A stretch of 64,000 nt of DNA from positions 682,001 to 746,000 of the forward strand of contig NZ_PXYI01000003.1 in NCBI RefSeq assembly GCF_003012735.1, in the 5' to 3' direction. The notes beneath the pieces were generated by a model. The model was not told where the DNA came from. It ran no database searches and saw only the letters and a list, made by a program, of their open reading frames with translations. This DNA comes from Allosphingosinicella deserti (lineage in GTDB: Bacteria > Pseudomonadota > Alphaproteobacteria > Sphingomonadales > Sphingomonadaceae). The number at the start of each line of letters is the position of its first letter. Positions within the stretch are counted from its first letter, which is position 1. The position numbers were made by a program, and so were the translations under genes. This document shows, one piece after another, positions 18,301-24,647 of this stretch.

Positions 18301-20062
18301 TCGACACGACAGTCCCGGCGTAGACCGCGATGCTCCCGCCGCTCGTCTGGGCGTAAATGCCTGCGCCCTCCGTTGTCGTAATCGGCCCGATCGCGTTCAC
18401 GAAAATGGTCCCGGTGCCGAAGTTCCGCGCGCTGATGCCCGTCAGGCCGGAGACGGCGCCGTTCGCCAAGATCTCGATTGCGCCCGTCGCCGTGTTGTCA
18501 GCGGTTGTCGCGCGTATTCCGGTGCCGCTCGACTGAATGTCGCCGTTCGCCGTAATCGCGATGTCTGCCGCCGTTGAGGCGGTGCGAACATCGATCGCCT
18601 CGCGGCCGATCGTGGATGTGGTCACCGCGCCGGTGGTGACGCCGATGTCGCCACCGATCGCCGTGTCTCGAACGTAGATGCCGTTGCCGCCGAGCGAACT
18701 GCTGGGGCCGCCGATCGCGAAGCGGACGCTGCCCGCACCGAGATTGTTGATGTTTGCCGCGTCGCCGGTTCCGCCACGGAACCCGCCAGGGCCGCTCACC
18801 GCGATTTCGCCGGCGCCGTCGATCCCGCCCGTGAGCGCAAGGCCGGCGGTCGCGCCGCGCACCTCGTTTGCAATCGTCACGATCACGTCGCTGTGACCGA
18901 ATGCACGGATACCTTCCAATGTGCCGGCGGTGACCGTTCCGTTGGCGGTGACGCTGACCACGCCGGATCCGTCATTCTCGGCGATGATGCCCGTCGAGGC
19001 CGCCGAGACATCGCCAGTGATCACTCTCACCGCGCCAGCGCCGGCTGCCGACGTTTGTTGGGCAATGACGCCTTCGGTCGTCGTCGACGTCACATCGCCC
19101 GTGTGGATCGTGATGTCGCCGCCATTGGAGAACACGCCGACCCCGTAATTGACCGTATCAATCGGGCCATTTGCCGTCACCGTCACGGAACCCGAACCCT
19201 GGTTGTTCGCGAAAATGCCCTGATGAGCCGACACGGAGCCGTTGGTATGTATGTCGATGTCGCCCGCGGCCGTGGCCTGTAGAAGCAGCGCAGAAATGCC
19301 GGCACCGCCGGCCTGGATGCTTCCGTTTGCCGTGACGCTCACGTCGCCCGTGAACGAATCGCTTCGGACGCTGATGCCCTCCCGACCGTCTTGGGATGCG
19401 TCGACATCATTGGTGACGATGGTGATGCCTGTGCTGCTCGTCACGTCCTCTACGGCGACGCCGTCGCCGTTGCCCGCATAAACGCTCCCGCCGATGTCGA
19501 TCGCGATCGAGCCGACGCCCCCCGTCTGCGCCGCCGTGAAAGCGGGGCCGGACATGAGGTTTTCATTATGAGCGATGTTGCCGTCGCCCACATAGCTGAT
19601 CGCTCCGCCGTTTGCGGAGATCGAGAGCGCTCCCGTGCCGCCCGCACTCGCGACATTGCCGCTATCGATGCCGATCACGCCATCGTTGATAACGGAGACG
19701 CCGCCGGAGCCGCTATTCGTGATCGCAAGGCCATGCCCGCTCACCTCTGCGCCAGCGTTGACGGTGAGCGTCAGCGGCGCTGCCGAGGCGCCGCCATAAG
19801 CGCGGTCGTTCGGTGAGTTCGCCGGATAAATCGTGTCGGTCGTGGCCGTCGTGCCGCAGACCACAGCGTTTCCGGCGACGCCGCAATTGGCCCAGGCCGC
19901 TTCCGGGGCGAGCAGAGTGGCGCCTGCGGCCACGGCAACGCCAAGGCCCGATCGCAATGCGAGCCGGCTCGCCTGCGACTTCAGAATGACCAATCGACCG
20001 GATCTGGCGGAGAGCGGGGCAGGACACGTGGCCGCGCCGGCGATATTCTGGAATCGTAGCAT
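12353..20062 (-). CDS. Giant repeat-rich autotransporter (type Va secretion)
   Basis: About 2569 residues. Long signal region (LALRSGLGVAVAAGATLL...AWA) followed by NCGVAGNAVVCG, a Cys pair just after the cleavage site. The passenger is glycine, threonine and valine rich, with beta-helix-like short repeats (GDIxVxTGAV, TVTVDISGASS). Five anchors at 15519, 16296, 17073, 17850 and 18630 are spaced 777, 777, 777 and 780 bp, giving tandem modules of 259-260 residues. The last ~290 residues form an autotransporter barrel (VSLWMRASGGHTDQV, GWNLHLGVVGGWYDGDARL) ending in RFNF with the terminal Phe needed for BAM insertion. Likely surface adhesin or aggregation factor. Start at 20062 chosen for AAAAGGGG 8 nt upstream. 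Two more in-frame ATGs lie upstream. Confidence 0.88.
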   Translation of the reverse strand: MLRFQNIAGAATCPAPLSARSGRLVILKSQASRLALRSGLGVAVAAGATLLAPEAAWANCGVAGNAVVCGTTATTDTIYPANSPNDRAYGGASAAPLTLTVNAGAEVSGHGLAITNSGSGGVSVINDGVIGIDSGNVASAGGTGALSISANGGAISYVGDGNIAHNENLMSGPAFTAAQTGGVGSIAIDIGGSVYAGNGDGVAVEDVTSSTGITIVTNDVDASQDGREGISVRSDSFTGDVSVTANGSIQAGGAGISALLLQATAAGDIDIHTNGSVSAHQGIFANNQGSGSVTVTANGPIDTVNYGVGVFSNGGDITIHTGDVTSTTTEGVIAQQTSAAGAGAVRVITGDVSAASTGIIAENDGSGVVSVTANGTVTAGTLEGIRAFGHSDVIVTIANEVRGATAGLALTGGIDGAGEIAVSGPGGFRGGTGDAANINNLGAGSVRFAIGGPSSSLGGNGIYVRDTAIGGDIGVTTGAVTTSTIGREAIDVRTASTAADIAITANGDIQSSGTGIRATTADNTATGAIEILANGAVSGLTGISARNFGTGTIFVNAIGPITTTEGAGIYAQTSGGSIAVYAGTVVSTGNQAVSAWQLQGGATGTVEVSANDVSGTLGLLASTAGTGDVRVYANGTTTGTVDEGILASGGGAVSVFVADRVTGGSSGMRLKGGDGGTGDIAVIGTGAFVGQNGDAAYLLNNGAGTVTLDISGASSAVGGHGIYIRDTVLGGDIRVETGAVSALSAGSNAIDVQTLSTTANLSLTAEDDVQAGGVGMLAVIGAGGTGNMDIVANQSVSGTEGISALNFGTGTIFVSAAGPVSATTGEGVYAQSSGGNIAVYAADVISTGNTGVAGQQIQGGSTATVELSANDVSGTTGFLASNAGSGEVRIYSNGRTTGTLTEGIRASAGGAMTVFVADRVTGATNGMTLSGGAEGGGNIAVVGTGEFVALNGHAASILNGGVGDVTVDISGASSALGGSGIVVRDTVLGGDVSVTTGAVNAPDADGVGIDVQLDSTSADLTIVAEADIHGGNAGVAAGLQSNAATGDIDVTTQAAISGRYGIEAYNLGSGSTTVTAIGPVSADGAYGVSARTNAGNVIVSTGDVTSTDLAVVARQVSAGAAGVVDVTVRNVLGTQGILADNNGASGVTVRASGTVTGTSLEGIRATGNDAVTIAAAQTVTGATSGLLLVGGSGGAGDISVTGTGGFVGGTGDGANILNEGAGTVTVDISGASSSVGGHGITVADTASGGDVGVTTGAVTALDADGIAVDVRLDSISADIAIVSNGDVQGGNAGVVAGLSADAAGGHIDVTTNGAVSGRYGIEAYNLGSGSVTVTAIGPVSADGAYGVSARTNAGNVIVSTGDVTSTNLAVVARQVSAGAAGMVDVTVRNVLGTQGILADNNGASGVTVRASGTVTGTSLEGIRATGNDAVTIAAAQTVTGASSGLLLVGGSGGAGDISVTGTGGFVGGSGDGANILNEGAGTVTVDISGAGGSAGANGIVVRNSATGGDIGVRTGAITALAASANAIDVQSQSTAADITIAAHGDLQAGLAGVVARIAPDAATGDIAVTGQGLIAGEFGIVAGNAGSGSVAVVANRAITATDLGILAVANGGNIAVTAADDVRSTGASAIIAQNSLVAPNVGTINVAVNAGSTITADSADAAGIRTTIGGSSGTTTINLDGTINAGAVGISSNSISGAIITNIGASGVIDPLIGIDQTSISGAINVNNAGSVEGDLIGVRLGSTGAGAVGPITVNQIGTGRINGIAEQGLLLTGNDAAITITGNGANSSISGGTIAVQAVNSGTGAIAIAGNSIFGRTGGIAAQSTGVNNGIAVTGAGTIATTSGIGVLLRIDNAASAGDLIVDRSGSISGEVGVLAQTNGTGDITVRTGGNVTASNGPAIVARNVGAAANAGSIGITIGAGTRVTAAGGSGVVTESGLSTGATTIDVAGKIMATGAGNAGVRGSSSAGAITVNIGSAGSLDPDFGVDLATVNGALAVNNAGLISGTVAGVRLVATGSGTAMVNNNGTISGANAIAGSLSGGIFTLNNTGMLNGAINVAGSNLATSTMTNAPAALANVGSGSSSFSGSLVNSGAVNIGPGGTMSFLRNSSNSGRITFTGAGSFTTDGAMSNSGIINAHNNLTSNVVTVGGNYTGGGQFFADYSTTSSAADRLNIGGTAAGTTNVTLNRVGARSFVAGGFLPVVSVAQGAAADAFTSSSPFAQTGFVLEGFGRNPANPTQFGLVQAINPSSLSLGSLSFVAEAASSLLDAPISPYVTARTGRPANDKRVSLWMRASGGHTDQVIAASLAGGGVSIDTSDRIRVVHEAMQIGADVNVLNLGDGGWNLHLGVVGGWYDGDARLSAADRVSVETPFVGAYVAAGNGALSLEATIRKEWRNYDLAMPTMFSAGSEEVDGSATAASFHASYRIGAANGFAATPFVGFLYASSDIDDLAIDADSRYFAESDKTRIGEAGLRLSYRRDIAESYVIEPFASASLVKNWSRRAQGRFSFGQPAETFSLESVNWNRTMRYSAGIMGHARGGRVSAFVVGNLEDGSSRRGFTVNGGLRFNF
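15597..16117 (-). repeat. Near-identical 521-bp module copy A in the autotransporter passenger
   Basis: This block aligns without gaps with 16374-16894 at an offset of exactly 777 bp, with only scattered single-base differences. The protein differs at a handful of positions (T/S, D/N, V/M). Both blocks encode the segment from DISGA back to YGIEAYNLGSGS. The high identity compared with the other modules points to recent duplication or gene conversion. Confidence 0.85.
16374..16894 (-). repeat. Near-identical 521-bp module copy B in the autotransporter passenger
   Basis: Partner of the block at 15597-16117, in the same orientation, one 777-bp module earlier in the protein. Identity ends abruptly after GCGGCCGGA at 16894 (16117 in the other copy) and begins near CCGGATAT. 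Outside these limits the modules are only moderately similar. Confidence 0.85.
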
Positions 20063-20571
20063 GGATGTGCCCCTTTTCATTTCGATTTTCGAAGTGGACG
20101 CGCAGCGATCCGCGCGCTTGGGCACGGCGATGCAGGTGGCCCGCTGGCAGATCGCCAGTCAGTCGCCGTCCTCTGTGATTCAGATTGTCTGGCGCACGCC
20201 GCGGCATCCACGATCGACGCAGCATATGGCCCCGCGCTCGCCCGGCGGTTCAGGGTGAATGCAAGATTGCCTTGCTGTCGTTGATCATGATTCCTGGCCC
20301 GCCAAGTTGCCCATTCTTCTTCGAACCATTCCGGAATTGCCGATTGACCGGCCGGGAGGGGAGGTCAGCAACTTAGAGGAGTCTGAAAGGATCTCAACAG
20401 TATCGCTGTTGCGCCAGCGGCAATAGCACTCGCGCTAGCGGAACTATCGCTGGTGAAAGTTGGCGCTCTTGCCGCTTATTGCCGAGAGACGCTAACAATT
20501 ATCTGGGATTATGATCACTGTCCGGGGTTCGCCGGTTCGGGCCGGCACAGGCCAGCGCCATTTCGATATCG
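20063..20571. other. Non-coding gap upstream of the autotransporter
   Basis: No convincing gene. It must hold the autotransporter promoter and leader, since both flanking genes point left. An imperfect hairpin (GCTGTTGC at 20405-20412 and GCAATAGC at 20420-20427, one G-T pair, 7-nt loop) lies in a relatively AT-rich patch at about 20370-20510. It might be the 3' end of the upstream gene or a leader structure. I could not place a confident promoter. Confidence 0.4.
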
Positions 20572-21030
20572 TCAGCCTGGATTGCGCAGGGCAGCCGCAC
20601 GCTCCGTATAGGGCAGGGTCGCGGGCAACGCGCGAAGGAAGTCGGCCGCGCGCGTCTTGTCGGCAACATCGATGTAAAGCTGCCCGTTTGATCGGCTGCT
20701 GATCTCCAGACGCGTAATGAACGGCAGTGAAGAGATGTCCACCTTCGAGATCTCGGAAAACGGCCAATGGTCCGGCTTGAACACCCTGAAGTGAAGCGCG
20801 TCCGACGTAATCTCCAATTTCGGATTGATGCCGTTCTTGGAATAGCCGAACAGACCGAAGCTGCGCTTCAGCTGGCGCACCGGCACGGCGACGGCGCCCG
20901 AAACGCCGTGCGACAGCGGCAGGTCCGACTTTGCGCGCAATCGACCGATGACCACGATCGCGAGTCCGGTGGTCAGCGCTAGGGTCAGGGTGGCCGAAAC
21001 GATCACCAGTGAAAATGTCTGGGTGTCCAT
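20572..21030 (-). CDS. Hypothetical single-pass membrane protein
   Basis: 152 residues, not recognised. An N-terminal transmembrane helix (FSLVIVSATLTLALTTGLAIVVIG) precedes a soluble domain that reads like a small beta-rich PH-like fold (PKLEITSDALHFRVFK, WPFSEISKVDISSLPFITRLEISSRS, QLYIDVADKTRAADFLRALP). This resembles short membrane proteins with a PH-type domain, but that is only an impression. The start at 21030 follows a purine-rich GGGGGCGG. The topology predicts the domain in the cytoplasm if the helix acts as an uncleaved anchor. Confidence 0.6.
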   Translation of the reverse strand: MDTQTFSLVIVSATLTLALTTGLAIVVIGRLRAKSDLPLSHGVSGAVAVPVRQLKRSFGLFGYSKNGINPKLEITSDALHFRVFKPDHWPFSEISKVDISSLPFITRLEISSRSNGQLYIDVADKTRAADFLRALPATLPYTERAAALRNPG

Positions 21031-21161
21031 GGCCGCCCCCGATTATGATCCGACAGGATTCTATGGTTCGGTCCCTTGGTCAACCGAGGGTCGTGCGATG
21101 CTCGATTTGCGCAACGATCATGCGGCTCGTTTCCGCGCCGGGCGCGCGACGCATCGCAAGA

Positions 21162-21266
21162 TTATAGGGGAAGGGGATGTTGAACGAAGAACAGCATCGC
21201 GCCGCCGGCAAATCCGGCCAGGCCCAGTGAGAGCGGATGTCCGGCCAATCTTTCCAAAATACGCAT
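21162..21266 (-). CDS. Candidate 34-residue small membrane protein
   Basis: ATG at 21266 with AGGA upstream, stop at 21162. The product begins MRILERLAGHPLSLGLAGF and continues AGGAMLFFVQHPLPL, giving one plausible transmembrane helix after a short basic N-terminus. It lies between two genes in otherwise unexplained sequence. Only the reading frame, start context and hydrophobicity support it, so it may be chance. Confidence 0.4.
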   Translation of the reverse strand: MRILERLAGHPLSLGLAGFAGGAMLFFVQHPLPL

Positions 21267-21650
21267 ATCGTCTGTCCTGAAACGTGCTTCCTATGCCAGC
21301 GTATCGCCCGTTTCGCCGAGCGAGGCCGCGATGCCCGAAAGCAATGTCAACGAACGTAGACATAGTGGTTCGGCGGTCAATGTCAACACCTGTTGATGCA
21401 CTTTGCGAGCGCCCGTCGACGCGCTGATCGTATGTCCGAGGCCGCACTTCGATGCTCTACGATTGAGCCGGGTCGGAGTTGGGAGGGCGTACTTCCGGTG
21501 ACGGGAGGAACGGGAACCCGGCGCTTCACCAGCATCGCCTCCGGCGGCCGGCGCGCCAACGCCACGCTTCACCGAGTCCTTGTTAGCATGGCGCAGACAT
21601 CTCGCACCGCGCGCGGCAGACATCGCGAACTTGCGCAAAGGGGATTGCAG
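21267..21650. other. Intergenic region with a small inverted repeat
   Basis: No gene is supported here between the small left-pointing ORF and the DUF6683-like gene. TCAACA (21383-21388) and TGTTGA (21391-21396) form a perfect 6-bp inverted repeat with a 2-bp centre, preceded by another TGTCAAC at about 21347. These could be regulator half-sites for either divergent neighbour. No clear -10/-35 pair was found. Confidence 0.35.
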
Positions 21651-22349
21651 GTGAAGGCGACGATTGCCGCGATTGCTTCACTGTTTCTGGCGAGCGTTCC
21701 GGCAGGGGCGCAGGAATGGTTCTCGCCAGGCTATTTCGACAATTGGGCCTTCAGCAACCAGGCCGCCGACATGCTGCGGCGCTCGCAGAAACAGATCTTC
21801 CGCGGCAATGCCGGCGAGGCTCTACGCCGCCCACAAGCGCCGTCGCGCACAGCCGCTCCGGCCGTGCCTCCGATCACGCGCGATCAGGTGCAACGGATCG
21901 CCGGCCGGCTCGCCGGCGGCTTCCCGGCCAACGAACGGGACAAGGCCAGTCGGATCTTCGTCGAACTCTACGGCAAATACGGCCAGCTCGAGCGGCAATT
22001 GGGTTTGCGTCCGGGCGACCCTGCCGGGGCCGCCGCGGCCCTCATCGCGGCGAGCTACATGGCCCATGCCGATGCCGACCTCGGCGAGGCCGAGTTCGGC
22101 ACCCTTTACAGCCAGCTCCGAGTGCCAGTCGCGGCAGCGCAGGATGCTGGGTTCCAGGCTGTCGAGGCTCAGGTGACGATGGCGATCCTCGCAGCCTATC
22201 TCGCGGCGACGCGCGAGGCGCTCAAGGAGCGACCCGATCCGGCCCGCTCAGCCGAGCTGCGGCGCGCCGGCGGCTCCTATCTTCGCGAATTGCTGGGGGT
22301 CGAACCGTCGAAGGTCCGGATCGGATCGGCGGGGTTGGAGCTGCTCTGA
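21651..22349 (+). CDS. Secreted DUF6683-like protein
   Basis: 232 residues with a signal peptide (VKATIAAIASLFLASVPAGAQE). The mature part is helical, with the block DQVQRIAGRLAGGFPANERDKASRIFVELYGKYGQLERQLG and a second helical block LIAASYMAHADADLGEAEFGTLYSQLR. I recall this pattern from the DUF6683 family of unknown function, without verification. The GTG start at 21651 is set by AAAGGGG 7 nt upstream and the immediate signal peptide. Role unknown, probably periplasmic. Confidence 0.65.
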   Translation: MKATIAAIASLFLASVPAGAQEWFSPGYFDNWAFSNQAADMLRRSQKQIFRGNAGEALRRPQAPSRTAAPAVPPITRDQVQRIAGRLAGGFPANERDKASRIFVELYGKYGQLERQLGLRPGDPAGAAAALIAASYMAHADADLGEAEFGTLYSQLRVPVAAAQDAGFQAVEAQVTMAILAAYLAATREALKERPDPARSAELRRAGGSYLRELLGVEPSKVRIGSAGLELL

Positions 22350-22484
22350 TCGGCCCAGGCCGCCGGCGCGCTGGGCGTTGCTTGCTGCTGGCGCTTTCGC
22401 CATCTTCAGGGACGGTTCTTAGAAATCGTCTGCGCTTGCGTGTGGGGTCGGGAATTCTCCTCCACGCTTCTACACCCGCTCCAA

Positions 22485-23084
22485 TCAGGCCAGCCGCTGC
22501 GGATGCGGCGTCTCGCCGCGGTTCAGCATGTCGACGAAGCGGGCGATCGCCCGCTTCCGGCCGGCTTCGGTCTTGATGGCGTGCATGCGGAAGGCAAGGG
22601 CGAAACGGTTCTGTGCGCTGAGCTTTGCCAGCATCGCCCTGGCCTGCGGATCGGCGTCGATCGCGGCCTGAAGGTCGTCCGGGATCGCCATGTCCTTGCC
22701 GCTGCCATAAGCGCGGTCCCAGCGGCCGTCCGCCTTGGCTGCCTCGACTTCGCGGAGGCCGTGCTCGGTCATCCGCCTTTCCGTAATCAGCCGGGCGACA
22801 TTGTCGACGTTCAGCTTGCTCCAGATGCTCTTCGGCCGTCGCTTCGTGTAGCGTTGCAAATAGCTGTGCTCGTCGAACGATTTGCGGATCGCGTCGATCC
22901 ACCCCCAGCACAGCACCACGTCGATTGCCTCTTTGGGGGTGATCGACGGGCGGCCGGAGGCGACTTTGTGGATCTTGATCCAGACTTCGTCCTCGATCTC
23001 GTGGTGGCGCGACAGCCACGCCTCGAATTGCTCGGCGGTCTCGAATTCGTGTACCTTGTCGGGATCGACTTTGACGGGCGCCAC
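22485..23084 (-). CDS. YdeI/OmpD-associated family protein
   Basis: 199 residues. Family landmarks: HEFETAEQFEAWLSRHHEIEDEVWIKIHK, EAIDVVLCWGWIDAIRKSFDEHSYLQRYTKRRPKSIWSKLN and the C-terminal YdeI tail IPDDLQAAIDADPQARAML, RKRAIARFVDML. The family is cytoplasmic and sometimes annotated as bacteriocin-protection or OmpD-associated, with no firm biochemical role. GTG start at 23084 with AGGAG 6 nt upstream. It lies downstream of the LysE gene in the same direction. Confidence 0.85.
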   Translation of the reverse strand: MAPVKVDPDKVHEFETAEQFEAWLSRHHEIEDEVWIKIHKVASGRPSITPKEAIDVVLCWGWIDAIRKSFDEHSYLQRYTKRRPKSIWSKLNVDNVARLITERRMTEHGLREVEAAKADGRWDRAYGSGKDMAIPDDLQAAIDADPQARAMLAKLSAQNRFALAFRMHAIKTEAGRKRAIARFVDMLNRGETPHPQRLA

Positions 23085-23179
23085 TTCACTCTCCTGTGCT
23101 GCCGCCTTCCTGCCGCCGCGCCGAAGAGAAAGCAGCCCCTTTGCGTCTTCGGCCTCACATGCGCTCACTTCCCCCGCGG

Positions 23180-23779
23180 TCAGGTGAGCGCGAGCGCACA
23201 GGCGGCGACGATCGACAGGCCCATGCCGACGTTCATCCGCCGCTCGGCCTTTGGAGCGAGGGTGATCCGGCCAAGCCAGGCGCCGGCGAGCAACCAGGCG
23301 AAATCGACGACCGCCATCACCGCCACGCACAGCAACCATTTGGCCATGGCGTCGGCGATGCCGCCCGCTGGCGGGACGACGACGAACGATCCGAAGAGGG
23401 AAGCGAACGCCAGATAGGCTTTCGGGTTGGCGATCCCGAGCGTGAACGCGCCCCAGAGCGGGAAACGGGCCTGCTCGCCGGCACCGCCGATCTCGCCGCC
23501 GAGCGGCGCGGTCGCGACCTGCCAGGCAAGCCAGAGCAGATAGAGTGCCGAGACGATGGTGAGCAGATGGCGCAACCAGGGCAGGGCCCGCAGAATCCCC
23601 ACCAGCCCGGCCGCGCTGAGCCCCGCGGCGATGGCGAGGCCGATCTGCATCGTCGCAAGATAGCCGATGCCGCCGAAGAGCCCGCGCGCCCGGCCAACCG
23701 CGAGCAGAGCCGCAATGCCGGGCCCTGGCGAACCCAGCAAGGCGGCCGCGGCCACAGCGAACACCAAGGCAGCTTCCAT
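23180..23779 (-). CDS. LysE/RhtB family amino-acid exporter
   Basis: 199 residues, six hydrophobic helices. The LysE signature GSPGPGIAALLAVGRARGLFGGIGYLATMQIG opens the protein, followed by LYLLWLAWQVA and LGIANPKAYLAFASLFGSF. Members export basic amino acids, homoserine, threonine or related compounds. Substrate cannot be told. The ATG at 23779 is used, and an in-frame GTG at 23782 is possible. A strong palindrome 20 bp upstream (23799-23830) separates it from the divergent AraC gene and is the likely control site. Confidence 0.88.
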   Translation of the reverse strand: MEAALVFAVAAAALLGSPGPGIAALLAVGRARGLFGGIGYLATMQIGLAIAAGLSAAGLVGILRALPWLRHLLTIVSALYLLWLAWQVATAPLGGEIGGAGEQARFPLWGAFTLGIANPKAYLAFASLFGSFVVVPPAGGIADAMAKWLLCVAVMAVVDFAWLLAGAWLGRITLAPKAERRMNVGMGLSIVAACALALT

Positions 23780-23798
23780 CACTCACCGTCTCGGAATC

Positions 23799-23830
23799 AC
23801 ATATAAAGACATCTTTATATCCTTATATGT
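23799..23830. promoter_or_regulatory. Nested palindromic operator between lysE-like and araC-like genes
   Basis: ATATAAAGA (23801-23809) and TCTTTATAT (23812-23820) form a perfect inverted repeat with a 2-bp centre. An outer pair, ACATATAA (23799-23806) and TTATATGT (23823-23830), is also a perfect inverted repeat sharing the left arm. Three half-sites in 32 bp in an AT-rich island of GC-rich DNA strongly suggest an operator. From memory, similar boxes are assigned to ArsR-type methionine regulators (SahR/SamR) of proteobacteria. I could not verify this. Confidence 0.7.
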
Positions 23831-23908
23831 GGTTTGGCAAAGCGATGTGCCTTTGCCAGCCGCTGCTTTGCCCCCCGGCGGGATTATCCCTATGTTCGCG
23901 TGTCGTGG

Positions 23909-24625
23909 ATGCGCGTGCCGGAGGAGGCGGAGGTGTTGAGCGAACGACGATTGGCTCCGCAGCATCTTCCCGCCGCCTCCGCTCTGGCTTGGCACGCACA
24001 CGACGAGGCTTATGCGGCCGTCCTTCTCGACGGCTGCTATCTCGAGGCGGGTGATGGCGGCCGCTTCAAGGCTGAGCCTGGGCAGGTGCTGATCCACCCG
24101 CCCTTTTCGGGTCACGCCAATTGGATCGATCGGGGCGGCGTGGCGTTGGTCAACGTCCCGCTGTCGGTGGTGGACGGCCTCAGATTGGAGAGCGGCCTCG
24201 TCGGCGATCCCGAGCAATTGCTCGACGAGATAGGCCGCCGCCCGGGGCAGGCGGGGGCGCTGCTCGCCGCCGCGGTGCGGCCGTCCGCGAAGCTGGAGAG
24301 CGACTTGCCGGACCTGCTGGCGACGGCGATGCTCGATCCGGAAGCGCCGTCGCTTACCGAATGGGCCGATCGTCACCAGGTTTCGGCGCGCACGATCACC
24401 CGTCATTTCCGTCAGGCATTCGGGATTTCGCCGGCACGACACCGTCTGCGGGTGCGAACCCTCGCCGCCTGGCGCGAGATCGTCGATGGGGTCCGCTCGC
24501 TCGCCGACATCGCCGCAGCGGCCGGCTTCGCTGACCAGGCGCACATGACGCGCTCCATCGTCACCCTGACCGGGCGGCCCCCGCGGGCCTGGCGCGATGT
24601 CCATTTGGTTCAAGACGCGGTCTGA
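23909..24625 (+). CDS. AraC family regulator with cupin-type sensor domain
   Basis: 238 residues from the ATG at 23909. GTG at 23900 and TTG at 23834 in the same frame are alternatives, and no start has a good ribosome site. The N-terminal half is a cupin-like sensor (WHAHDEAYAAVLLDGCYLEAGDGG, GQVLIHPPFSGHANWID). The C-terminal half holds the AraC double HTH (LTEWADRHQVSARTITRHFRQAFGISPARHRLRVR and LADIAAAAGFADQAHMTRSIVTLTGRPPRAWR). It is divergent from the LysE-type exporter, a common regulator-exporter layout. Confidence 0.85.
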   Translation: MRVPEEAEVLSERRLAPQHLPAASALAWHAHDEAYAAVLLDGCYLEAGDGGRFKAEPGQVLIHPPFSGHANWIDRGGVALVNVPLSVVDGLRLESGLVGDPEQLLDEIGRRPGQAGALLAAAVRPSAKLESDLPDLLATAMLDPEAPSLTEWADRHQVSARTITRHFRQAFGISPARHRLRVRTLAAWREIVDGVRSLADIAAAAGFADQAHMTRSIVTLTGRPPRAWRDVHLVQDAV

Positions 24626-24647
24626 ACGCCCCTCCTAGGCTGGGCGC

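Noticed and set aside
12353-20125. Many long open frames on the plus strand opposite the autotransporter, rich in Pro/Ala/Val
   Set aside because: They are antisense to a repetitive high-GC gene with clear protein features. The apparent products have low complexity and no domain logic.
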